Part shown: in pieces, positions 14,668 through 22,928 of the stretch
Position numbering within the stretch: the first letter of the stretch is position 1
Layout of the letters: each line of letters begins with the position of its first letter
Origin: a bacterium
GTDB taxonomy: Bacteria > Bacteroidota > Ignavibacteria > Kapaibacteriales > UBA961
Direction of reading: 5' to 3'
DNA: 28,563 bases
NCBI GenBank assembly: GCA_022844575.1
Contig: JALHLL010000012.1
Location: forward strand, 1 to 28,563
The notes under the pieces: generated by a model
Told to the model about the DNA's origin: nothing
Databases searched by the model: none
The model's input: only the letters and a program-made list of their open reading frames with translations
Made by a program: the position numbers and the translations under genes

Positions 14668-16779
14668 TTATCGGAGTAAAATCATTCCGCTTATCGGTGG
14701 AATGATAATGACCTTGCTTACGGTAGAAAAAGAAGCAGCTTCGGCACTGTCTTCATTAACGAAGCAATCCCATTCACCTTCCGTTATACTGTATTTCCAT
14801 TGTTTATAATCATTTACATTTATGAGTACCAACGCTTCCGAATATTTTTCCGAAGGAACATCGTTTTTTATAAGTAGCTCTATTCTATGATTAGCTTCGC
14901 TAAATCGTACTGTGCTATTTTCCGCTTTGCATTTACCAAAAAAACGAGAGAATTTTTTTCGTAAGGAAATCAGTCCTTTATAATATGACCATAATTCCTT
15001 GTTAAGTTCCGAATCGGTATAGTTCAAGTAATTGGTAGCATTATCTTTATTATAACTATTGTGATCCATTGTTTGTACATAATCGTCGTCAATTCCTTCC
15101 TGAAATTGAATTACTTTGCTTCGTGCAAACTCCTGTCCTTCATGAATCATAATAATGCCCTGTGAAACAAACAACAATAAGGCGGCAAGTTTATTATATT
15201 TCATTTGCTGCGGGGTAAGGCGACAATGTACTTCCCTATCAAGTATTTTTTTTGTTTCCTGCACTTCATTGGAGGCAATACGTATAAAATCGCCTATTGT
15301 CATATCATCATGTGATTCCAAATAATTAACCGAATAAATAGGCGAAGGGAACGGAAAGCCCTTTTGCTCCGATGATGACTTCAGTAAAGTCTCGAGCGAT
15401 TCGGCGGAATTGTTGCCTTGTAATTGTCCGAAAATAAGCCCTTGCTCATTATACGGATTTTGTCCTTTTATTGCATTTCGAAATAAATCGTTCCATGCTT
15501 TCCAACCGAGCTGGGCATAACGTTCAATATCGTATTTACCACCGCCCCATGGTTCGGCAATGAGTATAATATTCGGTTTTAATGATTGTGCCGTTTGTAT
15601 AATCTGTCTGCATGTTTCCGTATCAATCATGGAAGCCAAGTCGAATCTGAAACCATCAACATTATATTCTTCTATCCAATACTTAATGCAATCAAGAATC
15701 AGTTTTCGGGACATAGGGCTTTCGGTACGAAAGTCATTACCGCAACCGGATGTACTTATAAATTCACCGTTTTCATTACAATGGAAATAGTAGAATTTAT
15801 CGCAAAACTTTAAGGGATTTTCATCGTAATGCGACACATGATTAAAAACTATATCGAGAATGACGGCGATATTTTCCTTATGTAATTGCTTAATCATATC
15901 TTTTAATTCCCGTACGGCATTGCCATATATGCCGCTATACTCATTGGGTGTAAGATTACCGTCGGAGGCATAGTATGACTCAGGTGCGAAGAAAAAACTT
16001 GTCATATATCCCCAGTGATTGCGTGAATAGGGATTCCACGTATTCACCGTTCCCGATACATTTTTTGTTTCAGATAGATTATACGGCGGTTCGAGATTGG
16101 AAAATTCCTGCACGGGAAGCAATTCAACCGCATTGATGCCAAGATTTTTCAGATAGGAGATGCCGCCTTTTTTATGTGGTTCGACAAATCCTTTATATGT
16201 ACCCCGCTGCGCTATGCCGGAGCTTGCATGTGCGGTCATATCGCGTACATGGCATTCATAGATAATAAGCGTAGTATGGTCAGCAGGTGTCACATATGTA
16301 TCGTCCGACCAATCATATGATGTATCAATAATGATGGATTTTGCCGAATGGCGGTGTGTATTATGGGTGACAACAGCATGAGAATACGGGTCGGCTATTA
16401 TTACGGAGCTATCAAAATGTTCCGGCTTCTCTTCATTGCCAAATACTCTATATCCATAGTATTTCGGTTTTTTTGAAAGAGGCATACTAAATTCCCATAC
16501 TCCGTTTTCATCACATTTCATCGGAAACTCCGCGCCTGATTCATGATTGTACTCCTCGAAGAAGATGACTTGAACTTTATGAGCGCGTGGAGCAAATAAA
16601 CGAAAAACAAGATTTTCATTCTCGTTTATACAGCCAAGTTGTTTCTCGGAATAGAAGGAATGTAATTGTTGAAGAGAAGAATTCAAGTGGAATAAGAAAT
16701 TATGTGTGCAAATGGGTATAGTGTTAACTATTATCTTGTAAACAAATGTTGCCGAATAACAGAGTACATCGGCTTTCAT
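14668..16779 (-). CDS. GH13 glycogen-debranching / type I pullulanase-like enzyme
   Basis: 703 residues. An N-terminal CBM48/isoamylase-N domain (about 45-125, LVFRLFAPRAHKVQVIFFEE) precedes a GH13 barrel. Barrel motifs are region I VILDIVFNHV (306-315), region II DGFRFDLAS with nucleophile Asp380, region III LIAEPW with acid/base Glu409, and region IV YLESHDDMT with Asp491. The HWGYMTSFFFAPESYYAS segment is the debranching-type spacing near region I. A beta-sandwich domain closes the protein. It would hydrolyse alpha-1,6 branches of glycogen or starch-like glucans. The first 45 residues look partly hydrophobic and unlike the family start, but no other ATG exists before residue 87, so either this start is right or a TTG/GTG start downstream is used. 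It is probably cytoplasmic. No other glycogen genes are beside it. Confidence 0.88.
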   Translation of the reverse strand: MKADVLCYSATFVYKIIVNTIPICTHNFLFHLNSSLQQLHSFYSEKQLGCINENENLVFRLFAPRAHKVQVIFFEEYNHESGAEFPMKCDENGVWEFSMPLSKKPKYYGYRVFGNEEKPEHFDSSVIIADPYSHAVVTHNTHRHSAKSIIIDTSYDWSDDTYVTPADHTTLIIYECHVRDMTAHASSGIAQRGTYKGFVEPHKKGGISYLKNLGINAVELLPVQEFSNLEPPYNLSETKNVSGTVNTWNPYSRNHWGYMTSFFFAPESYYASDGNLTPNEYSGIYGNAVRELKDMIKQLHKENIAVILDIVFNHVSHYDENPLKFCDKFYYFHCNENGEFISTSGCGNDFRTESPMSRKLILDCIKYWIEEYNVDGFRFDLASMIDTETCRQIIQTAQSLKPNIILIAEPWGGGKYDIERYAQLGWKAWNDLFRNAIKGQNPYNEQGLIFGQLQGNNSAESLETLLKSSSEQKGFPFPSPIYSVNYLESHDDMTIGDFIRIASNEVQETKKILDREVHCRLTPQQMKYNKLAALLLFVSQGIIMIHEGQEFARSKVIQFQEGIDDDYVQTMDHNSYNKDNATNYLNYTDSELNKELWSYYKGLISLRKKFSRFFGKCKAENSTVRFSEANHRIELLIKNDVPSEKYSEALVLINVNDYKQWKYSITEGEWDCFVNEDSAEAASFSTVSKVIIIPPISGMILLR

Positions 16780-16836
16780 ACAGATATGAAAAGTTTTTTG
16801 TACTACTACATCAAAAACTACACTGAATTAGTATGA

Positions 16837-16844
16837 CAAAGATA
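16837..16844 (-). promoter_or_regulatory. Candidate -7 box for the debranching enzyme gene
   Basis: Reads TATCTTTG on the minus strand, 57 bases upstream of the ATG, identical to the box before nadC. No -33 box was found at the usual distance. Confidence 0.35.
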
Positions 16845-16928
16845 CAATTTGTTGAAAATACGTATCCCCCTTTTACACCTAATTTGCTTTGTACGTGTAT
16901 TATCGTACCCGTAATTCGTTTCTTTTAG

Positions 16929-16936
16929 TAATTTTG
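16929..16936 (+). promoter_or_regulatory. Candidate -7 box for the MBL-fold gene
   Basis: TAATTTTG fits TAnnTTTG and lies 29 bases upstream of the ATG at 16966, which would give a short leader of about 25 bases. It faces away from the minus-strand box at 16837-16844. Confidence 0.35.
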
Positions 16937-16965
16937 GGTAGCAGTTATTTTCTGTGTAATTATTT

Positions 16966-17664
16966 ATGCCAAACGTTTTACAGTATCGTCTGCCGCATGA
17001 CGAAAACCGTCGTATCATTGCCGTCGAATCAGGGCCGGTAATGACATGGTGTTATATGTGTATTGATGATACCTTAAAAAGTGCCATTCTTTTTGATGCT
17101 CCCTTCGGTTCCTTGCAAATAATTGATGAAGTTCTTAGTGAATACTCATTGACCCTTACAGGGTTATATCTTACGCATTCTCATTGGGATCATACGGCGG
17201 AAGCATCGCTCTATGTACATAAATATTCAATTCCGGTGTATATACATCCGGCAGATGAATATCGTTTACTTAGTCCTATGGACTATACGATGTGGGCACT
17301 GCCCTTTACGATTGGAGCAATTACCGATTCAGAAAAGTTAACTGAAGAAAATACGGTGGAATCGGGTTCATGGTTTTTTGATATAAAACATGTGCCGGGA
17401 CATACGGAAGGCAGTATATGTTTCTATGATAAGAGTGCCGGAATTCTTATTGCCGGAGACACATTGTTTGCGGGAAGCATAGGTAGAACCGATTTGCCCG
17501 GTGGAAATCATAATGAATTGTTGTCATCCATTCGTAAAGAACTTTTTGCACTCGATGGTGCAACAATCGTTCTGAGTGGTCATGGTGAAGCTACAACCAT
17601 CGGTTATGAAAAAAAACATAACCCCTATGTTCATGATGTTTTGCCTTCGGAATACGGTTTATAA
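16966..17664 (+). CDS. MBL-fold metallo-hydrolase, glyoxalase II-like
   Basis: 232 residues. The zinc-binding signature THSHWDH gives His71, His73, Asp75 and His76. His146 is in HVPGHTEGSICF, Asp165 in LIAGDTLFAGSIGR, and His206 in LSGHGEATTIG. All the ligands of the hydroxyacylglutathione-hydrolase branch are present, and the GSIGRTDLPGG stretch is typical of the widespread YcbL-like group. These act on thioesters or related small substrates in the cytoplasm, and the true substrate here is unknown. It starts a plus-strand pair with lptE 17 bases downstream, which need not reflect shared function. Confidence 0.92.
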   Translation: MPNVLQYRLPHDENRRIIAVESGPVMTWCYMCIDDTLKSAILFDAPFGSLQIIDEVLSEYSLTLTGLYLTHSHWDHTAEASLYVHKYSIPVYIHPADEYRLLSPMDYTMWALPFTIGAITDSEKLTEENTVESGSWFFDIKHVPGHTEGSICFYDKSAGILIAGDTLFAGSIGRTDLPGGNHNELLSSIRKELFALDGATIVLSGHGEATTIGYEKKHNPYVHDVLPSEYGL

Positions 17665-17681
17665 GGGGTTAAGAAAATAGG

Positions 17682-18212
17682 ATGAACATAAATTCACATT
17701 TCCGTAATAGAACGCTTCATTTAGTTTCCATAATTTGCATCTTGTTAGCGTGTCCATTGTGCTATGGGTGCTATTCGTTTACCGGTGGGGGTAATTTGCC
17801 ACCACATCTGAAAACGGTTGTTATACAAACAACAACCGATAATAGCGGGCAAGGAATACCTCAGTTTCGTGATATACTGACACAATCGCTTGTAGAGAGA
17901 TTCAGAAATGACAATTCTCTTACACTTACGGAACAACGCGGCGACGCAAAGTTGACAACGATAATAACTGCCATTAATGAAACGGCAATTAATATACGGC
18001 AAGGGGAAGTGGAAAGTGAAAGACGGGTGAATGTGACGGTAAAGGCGGAATTGTACGATATGGTAAAAAAAAGGAACTTTATAACTAAAGATATTACAAA
18101 TACGCAGATATTCGAGGTAGCGGGAGGTATTCCCGCTAAAAATGAGGCAATTAACAAAGCATTGCGTCAGATAGCCGAAGATATACTGCTTTCAGTCGTT
18201 TCCGGCTGGTGA
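17682..18212 (+). CDS. lptE: LPS-assembly lipoprotein LptE
   Basis: 176 residues. A basic start and hydrophobic stretch end in PLCYGC with the lipidated Cys30, followed by YSFTGGGNLPPHLKTV, the usual beginning of the LptE fold. Later landmarks are a long helix (IPQFRDILTQSLVERF), the strand pair SERRVNVTVKAELYDM, and a C-terminal helix with NKALRQIAEDILLSVV. LptE plugs the LptD barrel in the outer membrane and helps place lipopolysaccharide at the surface, so the organism is diderm with LPS or a similar lipid. In Bacteroidota genomes lptE is often separate from lptD, as here. GGTT-to-AGG purine runs just upstream (17671-17680) supply a modest binding site. Confidence 0.85.
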   Translation: MNINSHFRNRTLHLVSIICILLACPLCYGCYSFTGGGNLPPHLKTVVIQTTTDNSGQGIPQFRDILTQSLVERFRNDNSLTLTEQRGDAKLTTIITAINETAINIRQGEVESERRVNVTVKAELYDMVKKRNFITKDITNTQIFEVAGGIPAKNEAINKALRQIAEDILLSVVSGW

Positions 18213-18232
18213 TAAAGAAAATTAATATTCGG

Positions 18233-18279
18233 TAGCGGCAAGGTGCCGTTATCACAATAAAAAAACAATGTGTTTTTTT
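18233..18279 (+). terminator. Tandem hairpins after lptE, possible weak terminator
   Basis: Two inverted repeats follow the lptE stop. TAGCGGCA (18233-18240) pairs with TGCCGTTA (18244-18251) around AGG, and AAAAAAACA (18259-18267) pairs with TGTTTTTTT (18271-18279) around ATG. The second has a T-rich right arm, which fits a weak intrinsic terminator. The gap to the glycosyltransferase gene is 103 bases. Confidence 0.35.
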
Positions 18280-18315
18280 ACACAACCAACTGAAAGGTAT
18301 AGGTGATCTTTCCAA

Positions 18316-19779
18316 ATGGAAGGTGCGTTATTACTTCTCTACTTTCTATCCCTCACAATTCTGTTCGCTTTCGGTCTGCATGGGCTGGTGATGATTTACT
18401 ATTATCACAAAACTCGTAGCGGCGTAAGCGTTATCCCCCCCCATCAAATGCCGGATCAGTTGCCCTTGGTAACGGTTCAACTACCGGTATTTAACGAAGT
18501 TTATGTTGTGGAGCGTCTTGTGAACGCTGTCTGCGACATCCGTTATCCGAAAGAAAAATTGGAAATCCAATTACTTGATGACTCTACCGATGAAACGGTG
18601 GAAGTGACACGTCGTCTTGTTGAGGAATACGCGGCTAAGGGCTTCGATATTAAACATATTCATCGTATTGACCGCACGGGATATAAAGCAGGTGCGCTCA
18701 AAAACGGTTTAGCAATGGCTCGTGGTGAATTTGTTGCCATTTTCGATGCCGACTTTGTACCGAACCCCGATTTTCTCGAAAAAACGGTACCGCATTTTCA
18801 AAATGAAAATATCGGTATGGTGCAAACACGTTGGGAACACCTTAATGAAGACTATTCTTTTCTTACTCGCGCTCAAGCACTTGCTCTTGATGGTCACTTT
18901 GTGATTGAGCAACAGGTACGGAACAAAGCGGGATTTTTTATTAACTTCAATGGTACTGCCGGTATATGGCGTAAAAAGACCATTGAAGATGCAGGAAACT
19001 GGCATGCAGATACACTTGCCGAAGACCTTGACCTAAGCTACAGAGCCCAATTAAAGGGATGGCGATTTATGTTCCTTAATGATGTGACATCGCCGGCAGA
19101 ATTGCCTGCGGATATCAATGCACTTAAAACACAGCAATTCCGTTGGACAAAAGGTGCAGTGGAAACAGCAAAAAAACTTTTGCCTGCGGTTTGGAAATCG
19201 GATTTGTCACTTAATGTAAAATTGGAATGTACGGTACACCTTACCAGTAATATCGTGTTCCCGTTTATCATAATGGTGGCAATGCTGAATGTTCCATTGG
19301 TATTTATTAAAAATACAACAGATGGAGTTTATGATCCGTACTTTACATTGATGTCTATATTCGTATTGGCATCCATCAGTACATTTTTATTCTACTTATA
19401 TGCCCAAAAAGCCATACACTTGGATTGGCAACGCCGTTTAATGTTGTTCCCGGTATTTATGGCAGGGAGTATGGGTTTTGCGGTTAATAATACAAAGGCG
19501 GTATTCGAAGCACTAACCGGCAAAAAGTCGGAGTTTAAGCGCACGCCTAAGTATAAGATTGTTGCAAATAATGATGAATGGAAAAAGAAAAAATATGTTC
19601 AACGTAAAATTGGCGGCGGAGTAATTATAGAGCTATTGTTTACTTTATATTTTATTGGCGGTATAGCCGCCTCGGCTTTTTTTCTTGAAATAGCTGCAAT
19701 ACCATTTCAGTTAATGTTTTTAACGGGATTTGGCACGGTTGGCGGTTTATCGCTCCGACATGCCTTGTCACGCGCTTAA
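18316..19779 (+). CDS. Family 2 processive-type glycosyltransferase, membrane-bound
   Basis: 487 residues. There is an N-terminal transmembrane helix (about 5-28), a GT-A catalytic domain (about 50-290) and four or more C-terminal helices (from about 300). The D, D, D, QxxRW pattern of cellulose-synthase-type enzymes is visible: Asp88/Asp89 (LLDDSTDET), the DADF motif (144-147), the general base in AEDLDL (Asp237) and QQFRW (273-277). It resembles bacterial relatives of plant CslA mannan synthases, which make beta-linked glycans from nucleotide sugars and pass them through the membrane. Which sugar is used is not readable. No bcsB- or bcsC-like partners are adjacent. The gene ends in front of a very strong terminator. 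gmd and the sugar dehydrogenase 3-7 kb away could feed the same polymer, but that is inference. Confidence 0.9.
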   Translation: MEGALLLLYFLSLTILFAFGLHGLVMIYYYHKTRSGVSVIPPHQMPDQLPLVTVQLPVFNEVYVVERLVNAVCDIRYPKEKLEIQLLDDSTDETVEVTRRLVEEYAAKGFDIKHIHRIDRTGYKAGALKNGLAMARGEFVAIFDADFVPNPDFLEKTVPHFQNENIGMVQTRWEHLNEDYSFLTRAQALALDGHFVIEQQVRNKAGFFINFNGTAGIWRKKTIEDAGNWHADTLAEDLDLSYRAQLKGWRFMFLNDVTSPAELPADINALKTQQFRWTKGAVETAKKLLPAVWKSDLSLNVKLECTVHLTSNIVFPFIIMVAMLNVPLVFIKNTTDGVYDPYFTLMSIFVLASISTFLFYLYAQKAIHLDWQRRLMLFPVFMAGSMGFAVNNTKAVFEALTGKKSEFKRTPKYKIVANNDEWKKKKYVQRKIGGGVIIELLFTLYFIGGIAASAFFLEIAAIPFQLMFLTGFGTVGGLSLRHALSRA

Positions 19780-19799
19780 AGCACCAAAAACATCGTTCA

Positions 19800-19844
19800 A
19801 AAATAAAACCTCCTGTCGAGATTATCGGCAGGAGGTTTTATTTT
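19800..19844. terminator. Strong bidirectional intrinsic terminator
   Basis: A 16-base perfect stem, AAAATAAAACCTCCTG at 19800-19815 with its complement at 19829-19844, extends inward through one T-G pair and CGA/TCG to a five-base loop, about 20 pairs in all. The A-rich left arm and T-rich right arm serve both strands: it ends the glycosyltransferase transcript and the transcript of the minus-strand Asp-box gene coming the other way. Confidence 0.93.
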
Positions 19845-19951
19845 ATATATAAACAAATGATTCAGATAGTTTTATAACATATTATAAGCTTTGTATTGCA
19901 TCAAAGTTTGATAGTATCAGGAAGAACTTCTGAGAAATGTCTCGTCCGTAA

Positions 19952-21481
19952 CTACTTTACAATCAAAATAGATATTGAGCGAGAAATACTATTCCCCTTT
20001 ATATGAGCGATATATACGCCGGTTGGAATATTCTGTATTTGAATGGAAACGGATTTCCATCCGAAGAAAGATGGGGTTTCCTGGAGCTGATGTGTAAAAT
20101 CGGCGACTTCTACACCGTATGAATTATAGAGTTTTAATGTAAGACCATCGGATTGAGGTAGAGCATATACCTGAAGTGTAATATTATCTTTTGCGGGTTG
20201 AGGATAGACATTGTACAGGTACACTGAGTGTGTCTCATTTATCTGAGCATCAATGTACGGATTATCAATATCTGAAATGCCCTGCTCTAATTTGTATATG
20301 GCAGGGTTATTAACAACAGAACCATCGCTTGAGAAAATACTTGAAAATGCAACTGCATTATTAGGAGTATAAAAATAGCAAGTGTTTAATCTTTCATCGA
20401 AGTTGATCAAGTGGTTAATGATGTTTTTCTCAACTATGAATTTCCAGGATTTTCCACCATCATTTGTCTGACGGATTTTTCCCCCTCCGGTCATATAAAT
20501 AAAGGTATCTTGACCGAATGTTTTACCACGGATGTAGTTATTTCCTGATACTATATTGATTGAATCTACTATGTTCCATGACATTCCTTTATCAGAGGTT
20601 ATAAAAACAGCATTTAACCAATTTCCATCCTTGTTTACACGGCCGACAGCGTAGCCCTTCTCAGGAGTCGGAAAAAAAACCTCTAAGAAATGTGATTGTG
20701 TACTTGAGTCACCCTCATATCCCTTAATGGTACAGCCAAGTTGTTTCCATGTTTGCCCTGCATTCGTAGAGATAAATGTCCTAAAAACATGCGGGAAAAG
20801 AATCTGACTATCCCTTGATCGATTGTAATTGTAGTTGAAGATCGTCATCGAATCAATCCATACCGGATGATTATAATAATCGTAAAACAAAGTATCGATA
20901 TGATGTTGTGCGGAGTATGAAGTCCATGATTTTCCTCCGTCATCTGTACGATAAAAAGTGAATTCAAATCCGCTTACCATTACTCCTCGTTTACTATCAT
21001 AAAAACTGATTCTGGGATTATGAATAGTTCCTTTGAAGCTATCAGCAAAGGTTACCCATGATTTTCCAGCATCAGAGGAACGCAGAAGATGATTTTTCTG
21101 CGTGGTGGATAGCCCTCCGCAAGCGATGAGATTAAGAGAATCAAGCACAACGATTTGTTCGATTCTAGTGTATGACTGTGTCTTGGGAGAATAGATAGGG
21201 GGTTCGATACTTTGCCAGGTTCTTCCGCTATCTTGTGAAATACCGAAGTACTGTGTTAGTGCAGTATCCATGATATACGGACCCACTTTTTTTGATTCTT
21301 TTCTAAAGCCGGTGGCAACTAAAAACTGTCCTGATCCAACAACTTTATTAATGACAACTTGACTTATTGTTTTATATCCGTAATCAGTATCTGTAACACG
21401 CGACCAATGAACTTGTGAAAACATATCGGACGATGTTGATAAAAGTAATAATAAGTAGAGAAGAAATATTTTCATGTGCAT
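19952..21481 (-). CDS. T9SS-secreted Asp-box (YCF48/BNR-like) repeat protein
   Basis: 509 residues with a signal peptide (about 1-22, ending SSDMFSQ). ATGs at 21481 and 21475 are both possible. The mature part is a beta-propeller of Asp-box repeats. I count six: SQDSGRTW (82-89), SSDAGKSW (135-142), TDDGGKSW (179-186), STNAGQTW (238-245), TSDKGMSW (295-302) and TNDGGKSW (339-346). The C-terminal 90 residues form a T9SS type A sorting domain, with YNVYPQPAKDNITLQV, LYNSYGVEV and NIPTGVYIAHI. Such proteins are exported to the cell surface, and their ligands are generally unknown. Sialidase activity should not be assumed, because the catalytic Arg triad and Tyr cannot be identified. The 273-base upstream gap has no obvious partner. 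Confidence 0.85.
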   Translation of the reverse strand: MHMKIFLLYLLLLLSTSSDMFSQVHWSRVTDTDYGYKTISQVVINKVVGSGQFLVATGFRKESKKVGPYIMDTALTQYFGISQDSGRTWQSIEPPIYSPKTQSYTRIEQIVVLDSLNLIACGGLSTTQKNHLLRSSDAGKSWVTFADSFKGTIHNPRISFYDSKRGVMVSGFEFTFYRTDDGGKSWTSYSAQHHIDTLFYDYYNHPVWIDSMTIFNYNYNRSRDSQILFPHVFRTFISTNAGQTWKQLGCTIKGYEGDSSTQSHFLEVFFPTPEKGYAVGRVNKDGNWLNAVFITSDKGMSWNIVDSINIVSGNNYIRGKTFGQDTFIYMTGGGKIRQTNDGGKSWKFIVEKNIINHLINFDERLNTCYFYTPNNAVAFSSIFSSDGSVVNNPAIYKLEQGISDIDNPYIDAQINETHSVYLYNVYPQPAKDNITLQVYALPQSDGLTLKLYNSYGVEVADFTHQLQETPSFFGWKSVSIQIQNIPTGVYIAHIKGNSISRSISILIVK

Positions 21482-21755
21482 ATATTCCTTATGAGAAATA
21501 AATTAGGATGCAGTACATAATAGAAAAAATGAATAATACACTATAGTACCGTCGTATTCATCAGTGCGAGCTTTATTGCCAAACACAATGTATGGATCAT
21601 GAAGCTTAATAAGTAACACAGCAGCAGTCAGCGAACACAACTAAAATAAATAAAATATTCATAGGAGCAATACATAGTTTGAAAAATGGGGAAGTTATGT
21701 GCTTGATGCATAAGTTTATGCTTACAGTATATTTAGCATATATACTCGGTGTGGG
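21482..21755. other. Intergenic region between the Asp-box gene and the chromate-transporter gene
   Basis: 274 bases, AT-rich, no open frame of note. Near the chrA end it holds two inverted repeats: GCATAA-GT-TTATGC (21708-21721) and AGTATAT with ATATACT around seven bases (21726-21732 and 21740-21746). Neither has a T-tract on the minus strand, so terminator function after chrA is doubtful. AAGGA before the Asp-box ATG is a plausible ribosome binding site. Confidence 0.5.
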
Positions 21756-22886
21756 TTATATCAAGTATAATAGATAACCAAGCAATGAGCCGCCCGCAAC
21801 TATAAAAGCACTGTTTATTGTTCTGAACCATATGGTGAGAATAATACTTACAAGGGCTATTATTATTGTTCTCCAGTCGTTTATTGCTTCTGTACCCATA
21901 GCATAACAAACGGAGAGTATAATTGCAATGGAGGCAATATTCACGGCATCAAGAAAAGTAGAAAAGTACTCAGAATTACGCATTTTTTTGACAATAGGAT
22001 TAAGCAGAGCTACAAAAATAAAGGAAGGAAAAAAAATGCCTATTGTTGAAATTAATGCACCTGCTAAACCATTTATTTGATACCCTATAAAGGTGACGGA
22101 AGAAAAAACAGGCCCCGGAGTAAACTGCCCTACAGCAATGGCATCAATTAATTGTTTTCTATGTAATAATCCGTTTGTAACTAATTCGGCATCAAGAAAA
22201 GCAAAAAGCACATAACCACTTCCATAAAGAATTGCACCTATTTTTAGAAAAATCCAGAACAAATGTATGTTTTCGGCAGAAGTGTTCGGCGGATAGTTTA
22301 TTTGTACGAGAGCATGAAGAAAAAAGGCATTTTTATGTAATCCTCTCGTATTTCGGAATGAGTGCAGAAATAGAGCCACAAAACCTGCTCCGAACATCAA
22401 ATAAATTTCATTGAATTTGAATAAGGAGCCGATAAGAACCAAAAGCCCTGTAATTGCCAATTCAGTTGTTTTTAGGGATTTTCTTGCTAAAGGATAAATG
22501 TCTCCGAGTATTATTGCAATAATGGCGGGTTTAATACCGTAAATAAAGGGCTGTATTTCTGGAATTTTTCCGTAATGATTATACAGTACTGCAATAAAAC
22601 CCGTTATGAAAACCGCAGGCAGAATAAAGCATAATCCTGCAATTATCAATCCTTTCCAGCCGCCTTTTTCCCGACCTATATGTATTGCCATTTCGGTGCT
22701 ATTAGGTCCCGGAATTAAATTTGTCGCACCTAACAAATCAAGGAAGTGCTGCTCTGTAAGCCATTTCCTTTGTACAACAACTTCATTTCGCATCATTGCG
22801 ATATGCGCGGCCGGACCGCCGAAGCCGATTATTCCGAGTTTTAGAAAGAGTTTTGCTATATCTTTTAAGGTAGGATTATGTTCCAT
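21756..22886 (-). CDS. chrA: Chromate transporter family (CHR) membrane protein
   Basis: 376 residues with ten or more hydrophobic segments in two homologous halves, as in full-length ChrA proteins. The first half has FLKLGIIGFGGPAAHIAMM and LGATNLIPGPNSTEMAIH. The second repeats the pattern with FLKIGAILYGSGYVLFAFL and AVGQFTPGPVFSSVTFIG. The repeated PGP and the GxGGP/GSG turns are the family signature. The family exports chromate in resistant bacteria, and in many genomes it transports other anions or has no known substrate. No chromate-resistance regulator (chrB) is nearby. It follows gmd by 42 bases and may share the transcript of the sugar-nucleotide genes. Slightly short of the usual 390-400 residues but complete. 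Confidence 0.93.
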   Translation of the reverse strand: MEHNPTLKDIAKLFLKLGIIGFGGPAAHIAMMRNEVVVQRKWLTEQHFLDLLGATNLIPGPNSTEMAIHIGREKGGWKGLIIAGLCFILPAVFITGFIAVLYNHYGKIPEIQPFIYGIKPAIIAIILGDIYPLARKSLKTTELAITGLLVLIGSLFKFNEIYLMFGAGFVALFLHSFRNTRGLHKNAFFLHALVQINYPPNTSAENIHLFWIFLKIGAILYGSGYVLFAFLDAELVTNGLLHRKQLIDAIAVGQFTPGPVFSSVTFIGYQINGLAGALISTIGIFFPSFIFVALLNPIVKKMRNSEYFSTFLDAVNIASIAIILSVCYAMGTEAINDWRTIIIALVSIILTIWFRTINSAFIVAGGSLLGYLLYLI

Positions 22887-22928
22887 ATCCGAACAAAACT
22901 CATTACCGTTAATGTAGTGCCTATATTG

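Noticed and set aside
19952..21481. Calling the Asp-box protein a sialidase
   Set aside because: Asp boxes are structural and occur in many propellers. The sialidase Arg triad and catalytic Tyr were not identifiable.
21708..21746. Inverted repeats as terminator of the chrA transcript
   Set aside because: The stems are short and AT-rich, and no T-tract follows on the minus strand.
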